From NCBI GenBank assembly GCA_937927915.1, contig CALGKB010000008.1, forward strand, positions 1-64,000: DNA of 64,000 bases. The letters run 5' to 3'. Source of the DNA: an uncultured Pseudanabaenaceae cyanobacterium (GTDB lineage Bacteria > Cyanobacteriota > Cyanobacteriia > Pseudanabaenales > Pseudanabaenaceae). Both the position numbers and the translations under genes were made by a program. Positions 43,086 through 52,837 of the stretch are shown piece after piece. Position 1 is the first letter of the stretch; each line of letters starts with the position of its first letter. Below the pieces are notes generated by a model. The model ran no database searches, was not told where the DNA came from, and saw only the letters and a program-made list of their open reading frames with translations.

Positions 43086-43322
43086 TTCAAAGTAGTAGTC
43101 CTCAATCACAGGGTTGGCAAGGAAGTCTTGGCATATCTTGTGCACAGTCTGTTCCGCCGTTCCCCGATCGGTACTTTCCAGGGTGAGCACAATAAACTTA
43201 CCAATGCGCACAGAGGGAACTTTGATTTCCATTTGTGCCTGGATGGACTTTTGGACAGCAGTGCCGGCGGGGTCAAGGACAGCTTCCTGCAAGGTGATGT
43301 AAATACGCGCTTCATAGAGCAT
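43014..43322 (-). CDS. purS: Phosphoribosylformylglycinamidine synthase subunit PurS
   Basis: PurS bridges PurL and PurQ in the multi-subunit FGAM synthase. The 102-residue protein matches the family: YEARIYITLQEAVLDPAGTA, VRIGKFIVLTLE and a conserved end LANPVIEDYYFELEEL. The last 22-24 residues (PGVSDLASNGGSSCREGG) go beyond the normal PurS end and are read opposite the conserved 3' end of leuC. purL and purQ are not in the window. It overlaps menA by 11 bp on the same strand. Confidence 0.9.
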   Translation of the reverse strand: MLYEARIYITLQEAVLDPAGTAVQKSIQAQMEIKVPSVRIGKFIVLTLESTDRGTAEQTVHKICQDFLANPVIEDYYFELEELPGVSDLASNGGSSCREGGS

Positions 43323-44202
43323 GGAAAAGCAAACCCAAAATGAGACCTAAATTACTCCAGAAGTGTAACGCAACAGCGATGAATTTACAGCCCTGAATTT
43401 GGGCAGGACGATCGTGGTAGTGTTTGGTTACCTGCATTAACTGCCAGGCAAAGGGCAGACTGAGGAAAATTCCCAGGGCTGTCCAGGGCAATAACCCGCA
43501 ACCTATACCTACCACCCCTAGACCATAGATGCCCCCACAGAGCCAGGGGATCAACTGCGCCGATCGTTTTGTTCCTAGACGGACAATGGGAGAGAACTTA
43601 CCCGCCTTTTTATCGTCTTCCACCTGGTGAAAGTGAGAACAAAAGAGAATAAGACTGGTACTCAAACCATTGATGACAGCAGGCAAGAACAAAGAAAGAC
43701 TAAAAGATTGCACCTGACTGTAATACGCGGCTCCGACAGCGATAGCAAAAGCAAAAAAACAGAGAACCTCCCCTAACCCCTGATACCCCAAACGAAAGGG
43801 CGGACCCTGATAGACATAGCCCAACAGACAACAGAGTAAGACTAAAGATAAAACCGTGGCATCCTGTTGCTGCCAGATGATTCCCCCTAAACTGACTAGT
43901 CCCAAGAGGAAAAAGAGATTAGCCAGTAGGAAAACCAACCTTTTATTATTAGTCAACTTCACGACCGAGTGGAATTTATGTGCATCTACTCCCGTTTCAT
44001 CGTCAAAGACATCATTACAGAGATTCTCCCACGCCAGTAGTAAGACTGCCGCCACCAAAAATAAAAGCAGTCTCTGCCAGAAAAGAGTGCCCCTCTCATA
44101 CCACGCCAGCGCACTACCCAAAGCAATAGGCATCACCGCCACACTGTACATGGGAAGTTTTATGGCTGCCTGCCACAATTTACGCCGATCGGTGGTGATC
44201 AT
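43312..44202 (-). CDS. menA: 1,4-dihydroxy-2-naphthoate polyprenyl/phytyltransferase MenA
   Basis: MenA attaches the phytyl (or polyprenyl) chain to 1,4-dihydroxy-2-naphthoate in phylloquinone synthesis. The 296-residue protein has about eight membrane segments and the UbiA-type aspartate motif ENLCNDVFDDETGVDAHKFH, plus a second motif in FHQVEDDKKAGKFSPIVRLG. It is followed by purS with an 11-bp overlap. The ribD-like gene ends 58 bp upstream. menG at 19.2 kb catalyses a later step of the same pathway. Confidence 0.95.
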   Translation of the reverse strand: MITTDRRKLWQAAIKLPMYSVAVMPIALGSALAWYERGTLFWQRLLLFLVAAVLLLAWENLCNDVFDDETGVDAHKFHSVVKLTNNKRLVFLLANLFFLLGLVSLGGIIWQQQDATVLSLVLLCCLLGYVYQGPPFRLGYQGLGEVLCFFAFAIAVGAAYYSQVQSFSLSLFLPAVINGLSTSLILFCSHFHQVEDDKKAGKFSPIVRLGTKRSAQLIPWLCGGIYGLGVVGIGCGLLPWTALGIFLSLPFAWQLMQVTKHYHDRPAQIQGCKFIAVALHFWSNLGLILGLLFHAL

Positions 44203-44260
44203 TACCGCTCACAAATCTCTGGCACTCAATCATAGCAGATTTGGTATCCCAGGCAGAAGA

Positions 44261-44980
44261 CTACTGGCGGCGCGGCAGACTTTCCACACATAATCCCCCA
44301 ATCCAGTAGCGGAGATAAATTTCATCTTTTACCTGTTTCACAGAATGGCAATGCAACTGTAGATAACTGGTCAATCCCGTTTGTAAAATAGCCGGCGTAT
44401 CATCTCCCTTTAAGACAGGGGCAAGGGTTAAAAATATCTCTTCCCCAATACTTTCCGACAATAACAGCGAATTAAAAGTCGGTCCCCCCTCCACTAAAAC
44501 CGTCCGCACTTGGTAGTCCCGCCACAAAACAAAAAACATTTGCAGTAAAGAGTCCACCTGGCGTATCTCAGCGGGTATGTCCTGCAGTTCCCGAGTTGCC
44601 GTCATGGTAAAAATCAGACGTTCCGATCGTTCATTTTGCCAGAGGGGATGTTCTGCCGGCAGATGTCCCGACCGCGTCCAAATCACAGCTAAGGGTGTGC
44701 GGTGCTCTAGGTCAGGGGGTAAGCGTAGGGCAATGGGATCGCGGCGAATGGTACCTCCCCCCCATACCACAGCATCGACATTAGCCCGTAATTGTGCCAT
44801 CACCCGCCGGTCGGTAGCACTAGCGCAGTTTACTGCTCCCCTGCCATCCACAGAGGCAATCATATTGAAAATGACATAGGGGCGCATCTGTTCATCTTGG
44901 TAAATACCTGTTTGGCAAAACAGCAGCTCCCTAGCAGTGTAAAGATCAGACGACTCTGCCGTAGAGGTCATAGACATCAC
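44261..44980 (-). CDS. RibD C-terminal domain reductase (riboflavin synthesis)
   Basis: The 239-residue protein is a stand-alone RibD reductase domain: [39 protein letters not shown] and [17 protein letters not shown] are the family's NADPH and substrate motifs. The deaminase half of bifunctional RibD is absent, which is common for one of the copies in cyanobacteria. It probably reduces the ribosylamino-pyrimidine intermediate, or acts as a related dihydrofolate-reductase-like enzyme. Its start lies inside the end of rimO (35-bp overlap); a start at the ATG at 44971 would shorten this. Confidence 0.85.
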   Translation of the reverse strand: MMSMTSTAESSDLYTARELLFCQTGIYQDEQMRPYVIFNMIASVDGRGAVNCASATDRRVMAQLRANVDAVVWGGGTIRRDPIALRLPPDLEHRTPLAVIWTRSGHLPAEHPLWQNERSERLIFTMTATRELQDIPAEIRQVDSLLQMFFVLWRDYQVRTVLVEGGPTFNSLLLSESIGEEIFLTLAPVLKGDDTPAILQTGLTSYLQLHCHSVKQVKDEIYLRYWIGGLCVESLPRRQ

Positions 44981-46265
44981 AACCCGTAATCTCTACCGCA
45001 TAGAATTCTCCGATCTGACATTTGTCACCGTTTTCAATGTAGACTACTCCATCTACATCAGGGGCAAATCTAGCAGAACGCCCGATCGCTTGTTTTGTTT
45101 CATAGTGTTGTTCTTCTACTAAGACCTGCACAATCTTGCCCACCTCTTTTTGATTTTGGGCTAAAGAGATAGGTTGCTGTGTCAGCATTAGTCTTTCTTT
45201 GCGCTCCTGTTTAACTGCCTCTGGGATTTGGTCAGGCAAAGAAAAGGCAGGCGTACCTTCCTCCGGCGAAAACGTAAAAGCTCCCACATGATCAAAGCGA
45301 TGCCGTTCCACAAACGCTAACAAATGGGCAAAATGTTCTTCTGTCTCCCCTGGAAATCCCACAATAAACGTTGTCCGCAACACCGCCTCTGGTAAAGCCG
45401 CTCTGATCTGCTCAATAATCCGATCGTTCACCCTACCTTGCCAGGGACGATTCATCGCCCGCAGCACTGCAGGATGGGAATGCTGTAAAGGCAAATCCAA
45501 ATAGGGTAAGACATTGGGGGTGCTTTTAATCGCCTGCAAGACCTTAGGGGTCAACCCTGTGGGATAGGCGTAGTGCATTCGTATCCAGGGCACATCCACT
45601 TCTCCCAACGCCACTAACAGCTCTGCCAACTGCGGTTGTCCATACAGATCAATGCCATAGTTAGTGGTGATCTGGGAGATCAACACAATTTCCTGCACAC
45701 CCTCTGCCGCTAGTTGGTGACATTCTTGCACGATGGACTCGATGGGACGGGAGCGCTGGTTACCCCGCAGATGGGGGATGATACAAAAAGCACAGCGATA
45801 GTCACAGCCTTCGGCAATGCGCACATAAGCCACAGCACTGTTGGTCGTGCGATAACGGGGGACAGTTTCATCCGCTATGTAGGTTAACTCCTGCGTAACC
45901 GCGTTGACCCGTTCTCCCTGTTCTGCCCTTTGAATGACCTCCACAATTTTGTGGTAATCCCCTGTCCCCACTAGTGCCACTGCTTCCGGAATTTCCTGTA
46001 ACAATTCCTGTTGAAAATGCTGCGCCAAACAGCCCGCGATCACCACCCGCTTACCACATTCTGCTAACTGCAAAATTGTGCGCACTGATTCCCGTCTCGC
46101 TTCTTCGATAAAGCTACAGGTGTTGACAATCACATAATCTGCCAATTGCTCATCACTCTCTACCCGAAACCCCGCTTGTATCAGTAGACCTAGCATATGT
46201 TCCGTGTCTACCCGATTTTTGTCACAACCGAGGTGGGCAATAGCGATCGTGGGAGTTACTGGCAT
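44946..46265 (-). CDS. rimO: Ribosomal protein S12 methylthiotransferase RimO
   Basis: RimO is a radical-SAM enzyme that methylthiolates an aspartate of ribosomal protein S12. The ATG at 46265 gives [20 protein letters not shown], the RimO-type N-terminus; the ORF track adds 14 residues. The N-terminal cluster cysteines ([21 protein letters not shown]) and the radical-SAM motif [17 protein letters not shown] are present, and a C-terminal TRAM domain closes the protein (439 residues). SFIEEAR separates RimO from MiaB. It overlaps the ribD-like gene. Confidence 0.94.
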   Translation of the reverse strand: MPVTPTIAIAHLGCDKNRVDTEHMLGLLIQAGFRVESDEQLADYVIVNTCSFIEEARRESVRTILQLAECGKRVVIAGCLAQHFQQELLQEIPEAVALVGTGDYHKIVEVIQRAEQGERVNAVTQELTYIADETVPRYRTTNSAVAYVRIAEGCDYRCAFCIIPHLRGNQRSRPIESIVQECHQLAAEGVQEIVLISQITTNYGIDLYGQPQLAELLVALGEVDVPWIRMHYAYPTGLTPKVLQAIKSTPNVLPYLDLPLQHSHPAVLRAMNRPWQGRVNDRIIEQIRAALPEAVLRTTFIVGFPGETEEHFAHLLAFVERHRFDHVGAFTFSPEEGTPAFSLPDQIPEAVKQERKERLMLTQQPISLAQNQKEVGKIVQVLVEEQHYETKQAIGRSARFAPDVDGVVYIENGDKCQIGEFYAVEITGCDVYDLYGRVV

Positions 46266-46431
46266 AGTAGGACTATATAGACAGCATTCACCTATTATAT
46301 ATGTCAAACCTAACTGGCGTGCCAGCCTCAGTTAAAGCAGGTGCATTAATTCTTATAGAGATTTTGATTTTACAACAAGCTATGGTAATTCAAATTTACT
46401 GATTGCCTGCCATAGGCATTTCTGATAGCTG
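46266..46431. other. Short non-coding gap upstream of rimO
   Basis: This AT-rich stretch contains a TGGCGTGCCA near-palindrome and no supported gene. It probably holds the rimO promoter, but I see no clear -10/-35 pair. Confidence 0.4.
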
Positions 46432-46840
46432 TCAATAATTCTCTAGGTTTGACTTCATAGGATGGTCATGGCGTAAGTGCAGCTGACCTGGAGAAAAGTA
46501 GGGATTAGCTAGTACCCAATCCCGGATGGAGTTCATGGCAAAGGGGCGCTGAGAATTAGAGGCAAGAGCGTTTTCGTGCAATGGAGCGTCTGACTTAGAA
46601 TCTACAGCCCCAGAGGCTTGTCTTACCTGACTTCTCTAACTCTGGTGCTAGTTCTTTGAGATACCTTGCGCCCACTGTTCTCCAAATCCCCTGGGAACAC
46701 TGATTTCAAGAGGATCATGAAACGCTTTGTCCCCCCACATAGGTCCTGCAATTTAGGTTAAATTCCCTTGAGGGGGGCTATCCCAATTTCCCCTGGTGCT
46801 AGCCGACAGAAGCGTAATAATGCTTGCCTGTACTCCTCAT
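46432..46840 (-). pseudogene. Decayed minus-strand gene, fragments in several frames
   Basis: Immediately after sat the minus strand has protein-like pieces in different frames: EEYRQALLRFCRLAPGEIGI, then FHDPLEISVPRGFGEQWAQG, then RYLKELAPELEKSGK, and last a 68-codon open stretch (46635-46432) with LASNSQRPFAMNSIRDWVLA and NPYFSPGQLHLRHDHP ending in TGA. Stops and frame changes separate the pieces. The simplest reading is one or two genes that have decayed by frameshifts. I do not recognise the family. Confidence 0.35.
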
Positions 46841-46843
46841 GTC

Positions 46844-48004
46844 TTACCCCTCCCGCATTGCCCGCACTAACTCCGCTGCCACCTCTGGGCGGGAAAATTC
46901 AGGGGGAGGACACTCTCCCCGTTTCAACATCTCCCTAACTTTGGTGCCGGAGAGGTGAATGCGTTCTTCTGGCTTGCTGGGGCTGGTTTTGGTGGTCGCC
47001 ATACTTTGGGTACGGGTGCAGTAAAAGGCGTGTTCAAACATCAGGGGGGTAATACCCAGTTCTTCTGGGCGAAATTCTTGAAAGATTTTTTGCGCATCAT
47101 AGGTGCCGTAGTAGTTGCCTACCCCTGCGTGGTCCCTGCCCACAATGAAGTGAGTACAACCGTAGTTTTTGCGTACTAGGGCGTGGAAAATTGCCTCCCT
47201 CGGTCCAGCATAGCGCATAGCCGCAGGATTGATGGCTAAAATGACCCGATCGCTGGGGAAATACTTTTCAATCACAATTTCGTAGCAGCGCATCCGTACA
47301 TCAGCGGGAATATCATCGCTTTTAGTGGCTCCCACGAGGGGATGGAGAAACAAGCCATCGACAATTTCCAGGGCACACTTTTGGATATATTCATGAGCAC
47401 GGTGGATGGGGTTGCGGGTTTGAAAGCCCACGATCGTTTGCCAGCCTTTTGCCTGGAACAGCTGCCGTGATTGGGGCGGGTCAATTTGGTACTGGGGGAA
47501 GAGGGGATGGGGACGGCGTTCTAGTAGCCAAATGTCACCGCCAAGATAAACTTCTCCCTGGTCGTAGAGGACTTGTACCCCTGGGTGCGCTAAATCAGTA
47601 GTGCGGTAGACGGCAAGAGCTTCCTTTTCTTTGTCGTAGGTAAACTTCTCCCGCAGTTCTAAGACTCCCCAAAATTCCCCCTGGGGATTGTTGAGACGAA
47701 TTGTACTATCGAGGAGCAAAGTAGCAGCAACTTCCTGGGACACTGATAGAGTAATAGGAATAGACCAGGCTAAGCCGTTATCTAGATGCATATCCTCTAT
47801 CACCGATCGGTAGTCCTTGGCACCAAGGAAGCCCGTCAGGGGACTAAACCCGCCAATGGCGATCATCTCTAGGTCAGAAATTTCCCGCTCAGAGAGATAG
47901 AGAGCGGGGAGACGATCGGCTTGCTCTAGGAAAGCTTGTCTTTGGGTGGGGGTGCAGATACGATTGATGAGGGTGCCGCCGTGAGCAGGAATTAGATCAG
48001 CCAT
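46844..48004 (-). CDS. sat: Sulfate adenylyltransferase (ATP sulfurylase)
   Basis: Sat activates sulfate as adenosine 5'-phosphosulfate. The ATG at 48004 gives [19 protein letters not shown], the family start; the ORF track adds 12 residues. The 386-residue protein has the active-site [16 protein letters not shown] with its two histidines and [19 protein letters not shown], plus [15 protein letters not shown] at the end. It is the homo-oligomeric prokaryotic type without a kinase domain. It is divergent from the 534-residue gene at 48103. Confidence 0.96.
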   Translation of the reverse strand: MADLIPAHGGTLINRICTPTQRQAFLEQADRLPALYLSEREISDLEMIAIGGFSPLTGFLGAKDYRSVIEDMHLDNGLAWSIPITLSVSQEVAATLLLDSTIRLNNPQGEFWGVLELREKFTYDKEKEALAVYRTTDLAHPGVQVLYDQGEVYLGGDIWLLERRPHPLFPQYQIDPPQSRQLFQAKGWQTIVGFQTRNPIHRAHEYIQKCALEIVDGLFLHPLVGATKSDDIPADVRMRCYEIVIEKYFPSDRVILAINPAAMRYAGPREAIFHALVRKNYGCTHFIVGRDHAGVGNYYGTYDAQKIFQEFRPEELGITPLMFEHAFYCTRTQSMATTKTSPSKPEERIHLSGTKVREMLKRGECPPPEFSRPEVAAELVRAMREG

Positions 48005-48102
48005 AGATAACTCTGGTACTACCAACAGACATACTAACAAAACTGAGCACTGCAGAGCCTAAATTAGGATAGAGTATAACAACTGCGGTAGGAGATGTAG
48101 AA

Positions 48103-49707
48103 ATGGTGCGCCTCAAACCAGGGACAGTGCGACGGTTGCAGCAGATCAAACAAAGCCCCGTTGTCTGGGAAGGAGCGCGCTGTGGCATCCCCCTCAACCC
48201 GCGCCGCCTAGTTACCAATGTGGTGCCCATTATTCCCTCCTCCCTGGCAGAGGATGTGGAGTACATTATTTGGGCAGATGCTACCAATGGTATTGTCCGC
48301 TCCGTATTTTTGGTAGAACCCCATTCGGGCATGGAAGTTTTTGTCCGTTCTCTTTTACAGGCAATTGAATATCCCCAGGGCAATTTACCGCCCCTGCGTC
48401 CCCAAAAAATTATCCTCAACAATCGCCAAACCCAGTTCTATTTGCGGGGTATCCTGCAAGAATTAGAAATTACTGTGGAATTTGCGGAATGCCTGCCCCT
48501 GGTAGAGGAAATTATCAACAGCTTGAAGGAACAAAATGCCAATATCCTTCCCCCCATACCCACAGAACTGGCTCCCCCTCTCTATACCCAAGTGCTCTAT
48601 TTATGGGAAGAAAAACCCTGGAATTATCTCTACGATCATCAGGTGGTGGAAGTGGCGATCGATCGGTGGGATGTGCAGAGTTTTTATGTGACATTCATGG
48701 GCAAGTTAGGCTTAGAAATTGGCTTAATTTTTTACCATAGCCTAGAGAATCTGAAGCAATTTCGCTTAAATACAGTGCGGGAGGAAATGGGGGGCATGGC
48801 GGAGATGGCGGATGCTTTTATGCAGCAGGACTGTATATTTATGATTTTCAATCGCGATGATGAAATGGAGCCAGAGATAAAGCACTTTATGCACAATTTC
48901 GGCTGGAGTTTGACTGATTACTATCCCCACTTTGGCGTTTTGCATCCCCTGGAGGGAGACCGCGAGTTTTTATATGCAGAGGAGACCCTAGCAATTACTG
49001 CCACTTTGGATGTATTGGTACAGTTTTTCCGTCAGTATAAAAAGCAATTCCGCCATGATAAATTTCCCCCCCTCACAGCTACCTATACCCCCAGCTCTGT
49101 TGCCGACCCTACACCGATTACCATTAAAACTTTGGTGGCAGAGTCGGAGGAGATTGTCAGTTTTGTTGCCCCTGACCTGGAGGAGAATAATTTAATTGAG
49201 GAGGGTTTGTTGCCCAGGGGTAGTTTATTGCGTCTCACCTTTTTTGATAGCGGACTATTAGAGATCATCCGCAATATTGTTCCCTATGCAGTGACTAAGG
49301 ATTGGCGACTACGGGACAAGGAATATCCTGTCCTCCTGGTGCAAAATACGAGACCAGAAATTACCCTCCTCATCAATACCTTACAAAAGCAAGAGGACTT
49401 ACAAAAACTGGGTTTTATGCCCCTAGAATCGCGGGAAGAAGTGGGGTTATTTATCACAGGTAGTGGTAACATCTATGGCTTTGAAGAATTTGGCAGAGAA
49501 TGGCAGGGACATCCCGCCTTTAAGCATTGGAAACAGGTGTGTCAAAATAATGAAGGTTGTATCGTGTTGTTGGCAATGGGCTTGAAAGGTAAGTCTAAGG
49601 GTAATCCCCGTCCTAGTCACATCCTGGCTTACTATGAGGTGGATTATATTGGGGCGGAGGATTTAGCGGCGCAGATTTTGCATAGGAGGGGTAAAAAGTT
49701 ACTGTGA
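48103..49707 (+). CDS. Conserved cyanobacterial protein of unknown function (534 aa)
   Basis: I do not recognise a named domain with certainty. The 534-residue soluble protein starts MVRLKPGTVRRLQQIKQSPV and shows two halves, each alpha/beta with many acidic residues (EYIIWADATNGIVRSVFLVE; YPVLLVQNTRPEITLLINTL). No catalytic motif, signal peptide or membrane segment is evident. Cyanobacterial genomes contain similar genes. Its TGA overlaps the GTG start of coaBC (GTGA junction), so translation is coupled. Confidence 0.75.
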   Translation: MVRLKPGTVRRLQQIKQSPVVWEGARCGIPLNPRRLVTNVVPIIPSSLAEDVEYIIWADATNGIVRSVFLVEPHSGMEVFVRSLLQAIEYPQGNLPPLRPQKIILNNRQTQFYLRGILQELEITVEFAECLPLVEEIINSLKEQNANILPPIPTELAPPLYTQVLYLWEEKPWNYLYDHQVVEVAIDRWDVQSFYVTFMGKLGLEIGLIFYHSLENLKQFRLNTVREEMGGMAEMADAFMQQDCIFMIFNRDDEMEPEIKHFMHNFGWSLTDYYPHFGVLHPLEGDREFLYAEETLAITATLDVLVQFFRQYKKQFRHDKFPPLTATYTPSSVADPTPITIKTLVAESEEIVSFVAPDLEENNLIEEGLLPRGSLLRLTFFDSGLLEIIRNIVPYAVTKDWRLRDKEYPVLLVQNTRPEITLLINTLQKQEDLQKLGFMPLESREEVGLFITGSGNIYGFEEFGREWQGHPAFKHWKQVCQNNEGCIVLLAMGLKGKSKGNPRPSHILAYYEVDYIGAEDLAAQILHRRGKKLL

Positions 49708-50900
49708 ATATTTTAGTTGGTATAACAGGCAGTATTGCTGCCTATAAGATGGCGGAAGTGGTATCCCATTTGGCAAAACAACAGACGGCAGTCAAAGTGG
49801 TGATGACGGAAAAGAGTTGTGAATTTATCAGTCCCCTCACTTTGGCAACCCTCTCCCGCCAGGCGGTGTTTACCGATCGGGATTTTTGGCAATCGCAGCA
49901 TGGTCGTCCTCTGCATATCAGTTTGGGGGAATGGGCGGAGGTGATGGTGATTGCTCCTGTCACTGCCCACACGTTGGCGAAATTGGCGGTGGGTTTAGCG
50001 GACAATCTCTTGCTGAATGTGGTTTTAGCTTCCAGTTGCCCTGTCTTGCTTGCCCCTGCTATGAACACGGTCATGTGGTGCCAGCCCACTGTGCAGGAAC
50101 AGCTGCAAAAACTGCAGACGAACGAGAGATTTCTTATTATTCCCCCTGGGACGGGAGTGCTTGCCTGTGACACGATCGGGATGGGGAGAATGGCAGAGCC
50201 TCAAACTATCTTAGATTATCTCACTTCTGTCCGCCATACGAAAGGCAAACAAGACTTGCAAGGTAAGAGAATTTTAGTGACAGCAGGAGGAACACGGGAA
50301 TATATTGATGCAGTGCGGTTTATCGGCAATCCCGCCACAGGGAAACAGGGGTTAGCGATCGCTCAGGCAGCTGTGCATAGGGGGGCAGAGGTGACTTTAA
50401 TTTATGCCAATCCCCTGGCAGTGGTGACAGACTGTAAAACGATTGTTGTCTCTTCTGCTGTAGAAATGGCAAAAGCATTGGAGACGGAATTTCCCCACCA
50501 CGATTGGTTGATTATGACAGCAGCAGTCAGTGATGTGCGTCCCTCTATCTCTTTCCATCACAAGCTTGCAAAGCAGGAGTTGCCCTCCTGTTTACCTTTG
50601 ACAGAAGTGCCTGATTTAGTTGCCGCTGTCAGTAAAGATAAAAGACCAGAACAAAAAGTGATTGGCTTTGCCGCTCAAACGGGTACAGAGGCAGAGATGA
50701 TCGCGAAAGGAAGAGAAAAACTACATACAAAACAACTGGATGCTATTTTCATCAATGCCGTCGATCGGGTGGTGGGGGGCTTTGCCAGAGCAGATAACAG
50801 GGGTTTTTTCCTTGACCGGCACGATCGGTGTAGGACCTATCCTTTGCTGTCTAAACTGGAGATTGCCCATCTTTTGCTGGATGACATCAAAAACTTATGA
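49704..50900 (+). CDS. coaBC: Bifunctional phosphopantothenoylcysteine synthetase/decarboxylase CoaBC
   Basis: CoaBC makes 4'-phosphopantetheine from phosphopantothenate and cysteine in CoA synthesis. The CoaC part has the FMN-binding VGITGSIAAYKMAEVV, the catalytic histidine in LHISLGEWAE, the PAMNTVMW substrate motif and the cysteine loop GVLACDTIGMGRM. The CoaB part begins near residue 190 with LVTAGGTREYIDAVRFIGNP and has the PEQKVIGFAAQT motif. The 398-residue length is normal. Start is a GTG at 49704. It is coupled to the helicase-like gene by an ATGA overlap. Confidence 0.95.
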   Translation: MNILVGITGSIAAYKMAEVVSHLAKQQTAVKVVMTEKSCEFISPLTLATLSRQAVFTDRDFWQSQHGRPLHISLGEWAEVMVIAPVTAHTLAKLAVGLADNLLLNVVLASSCPVLLAPAMNTVMWCQPTVQEQLQKLQTNERFLIIPPGTGVLACDTIGMGRMAEPQTILDYLTSVRHTKGKQDLQGKRILVTAGGTREYIDAVRFIGNPATGKQGLAIAQAAVHRGAEVTLIYANPLAVVTDCKTIVVSSAVEMAKALETEFPHHDWLIMTAAVSDVRPSISFHHKLAKQELPSCLPLTEVPDLVAAVSKDKRPEQKVIGFAAQTGTEAEMIAKGREKLHTKQLDAIFINAVDRVVGGFARADNRGFFLDRHDRCRTYPLLSKLEIAHLLLDDIKNL

Positions 50901-52837
50901 CAGGGCGGGCAACAATTGGGTTACCAGGGAGTGGCTTGGCAGACCAGTGTCTAACATGGTTAGGGGAGTTATACCAGGCGGGGGTTCCCCTAGAGCGAAT
51001 TCTTGTGCTGACGCGCCATGGCAGGCAGGGGAAAGTATTACAAAAGCAGTGGCAGGAACGCTATGGTTACAGGGGGGGAGGTTTACGTGTGTATGGGTTT
51101 GTCCCCTTTGTGCAAGCGCAGTTAGCGGCATTTTGGGTGGAAGTCTGTCAAAAACGACCTGGCTTACCTGCAACTTTTCAGCCTGTATTTTTAAGCAAGG
51201 ATTTGACACAGTTTTTGTTAGTGCAGACCTTTGATCAATGCCCCATTCATTTTACCAAATTTGAGTCTTGTCATTTACCTTTGTACAAGATTGTCGACCA
51301 AATTGCCTCTGTTAGTTATGTGGCAAGCAGTAACTATATTCCCTTAGAAACTGTGGGGGAAAGATTAGCGGCAGCCTGGCTTGCCCCTGACGATGTCACC
51401 CATAAACAAATGCTGGCAGCGATTCCCTGTTGTCTGCAAAAATTACGACAATTGGCATCACACTATCAGGTGATTGACTTTGGTTACCAATGGCAATTGT
51501 TTGGGGAGGTTTTACTCCAAGTCGATCGGTTTTGGCAGGGCTGGGATTACCTCATTGTTGACCAGGCAGAAGAAAGTAATGCGGTGTTATTGCAGTTTTA
51601 TCAACAGGCACAGGAGCGGGGAAAACATCTTTTCCTCGCCTATACTTTGGGGGGGGGAGCCAGCTATACCAGTGTCGATCGGCGTGTTGCCAGCTTCATC
51701 TATCAAAATATGACCTATACCTGTAAAGATAGCTATCCTGGCATGGCAAAGTTAGGGCTAAAAATTGCGGAACTACTCGGTACAAATCTAAAAATTCCTC
51801 TGCGCTCACCCCCGCCAGAAAAATATTGCCAGCGTGTAATTCTCAAGCAGTCAGACTCCTACTTAAAGGCTGTTGACTTGATAATTGACACTACCCAATC
51901 CCTGCTGTGCCAAGGGTTACAACCCGATCGCCTAGCCATCATTCTCCCGAAGTTTGATCAGATGGTCACTCAAATCCTGCAGCATTCTCCTATAGGGGAG
52001 CAGTGTTTGTTTTTGCAGCCCTATGTGGCGTTTTTGCGCTACCCGATCGGGCAGGCGATGCTGACAGTTACCCAGTTAGTACACCGTGAGTGGCAAATCT
52101 TTCCTAGCCAGGCAGAAGTGAGAAATATGCTCAGTCTCTTTTTACCCACTGACCCCATTCGCGCTAGTCTGTTAGCTAATTGTTTTGACCGCCGTACAGG
52201 GGAATTTTTAGCACCTACTTCCAACCGTATTCCTCCGTCTAGTCTTGCTGAACTACAATACCTGCAACAACGCCTGCTTTTCTATCAGCAAAAAAAACTC
52301 AGACTGGATTTACTGTGGGGAAATATCATCAGAGAATTTAGCCCCCACTGGCAGATGACTATCACCGATCGGTCGGTGCTTAAAAATTTACTGCATTCAG
52401 CACGACGCTTTTTTGAGACCTTTCCCCAACTCACCAATTGGGATTTTCTGCAAATCCTGCTCTCAGGACAAACCCCCACTGCCTTCCCCCCAGGGGATGA
52501 CACTGCCAAAATTAGCGTGGCAACTCCCCTCCAGTTCCTCAAGACCGATCGGGTGACCGACTGTCAAATTTGGTTCAACATCACAGGTAGGGAATGGCGG
52601 CAACCAATCTGTAGGGAATTTTTTAATCCCGCCGTGCTCTCTCCAGATTGGGAAGGGGGAGAATATACCTTGGAAATGGACCAAAAACTGCGATCGGAGC
52701 GCTTAGCCCGCACCCTATTACACCTCTGCTGCCGCAATCAGGACAAAATTTATCTCATTAAAGCCACTACTACCATCAGTGGCGACGATATTTATGGCAA
52801 CCTCGACCAAATTATTCTGCAGGCAGCTCTCAAGTGA
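50897..52837 (+). CDS. Degenerate SF1-helicase/AddB-like protein, ATPase motifs broken
   Basis: This 646-residue protein has the layout of a UvrD/AddB-type helicase or nuclease scaffold but with decayed motifs. The P-loop at residues 8-16 reads GLPGSGLAD, lacking the essential GK[T/S]. A motif II-like segment reads WDYLIVDQAEESN, with DQ in place of DE. Toward the C-terminus ISVATPLQFLKTDRV and RLARTLLHLCCRNQDKIYLI resemble motifs V and VI. It is probably inactive as an ATPase and may act structurally, as AddB and RecC do. It overlaps coaBC by 4 bp and HAD convergently by 8 bp. The family assignment is inference. Confidence 0.6.
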   Translation: MTGRATIGLPGSGLADQCLTWLGELYQAGVPLERILVLTRHGRQGKVLQKQWQERYGYRGGGLRVYGFVPFVQAQLAAFWVEVCQKRPGLPATFQPVFLSKDLTQFLLVQTFDQCPIHFTKFESCHLPLYKIVDQIASVSYVASSNYIPLETVGERLAAAWLAPDDVTHKQMLAAIPCCLQKLRQLASHYQVIDFGYQWQLFGEVLLQVDRFWQGWDYLIVDQAEESNAVLLQFYQQAQERGKHLFLAYTLGGGASYTSVDRRVASFIYQNMTYTCKDSYPGMAKLGLKIAELLGTNLKIPLRSPPPEKYCQRVILKQSDSYLKAVDLIIDTTQSLLCQGLQPDRLAIILPKFDQMVTQILQHSPIGEQCLFLQPYVAFLRYPIGQAMLTVTQLVHREWQIFPSQAEVRNMLSLFLPTDPIRASLLANCFDRRTGEFLAPTSNRIPPSSLAELQYLQQRLLFYQQKKLRLDLLWGNIIREFSPHWQMTITDRSVLKNLLHSARRFFETFPQLTNWDFLQILLSGQTPTAFPPGDDTAKISVATPLQFLKTDRVTDCQIWFNITGREWRQPICREFFNPAVLSPDWEGGEYTLEMDQKLRSERLARTLLHLCCRNQDKIYLIKATTTISGDDIYGNLDQIILQAALK

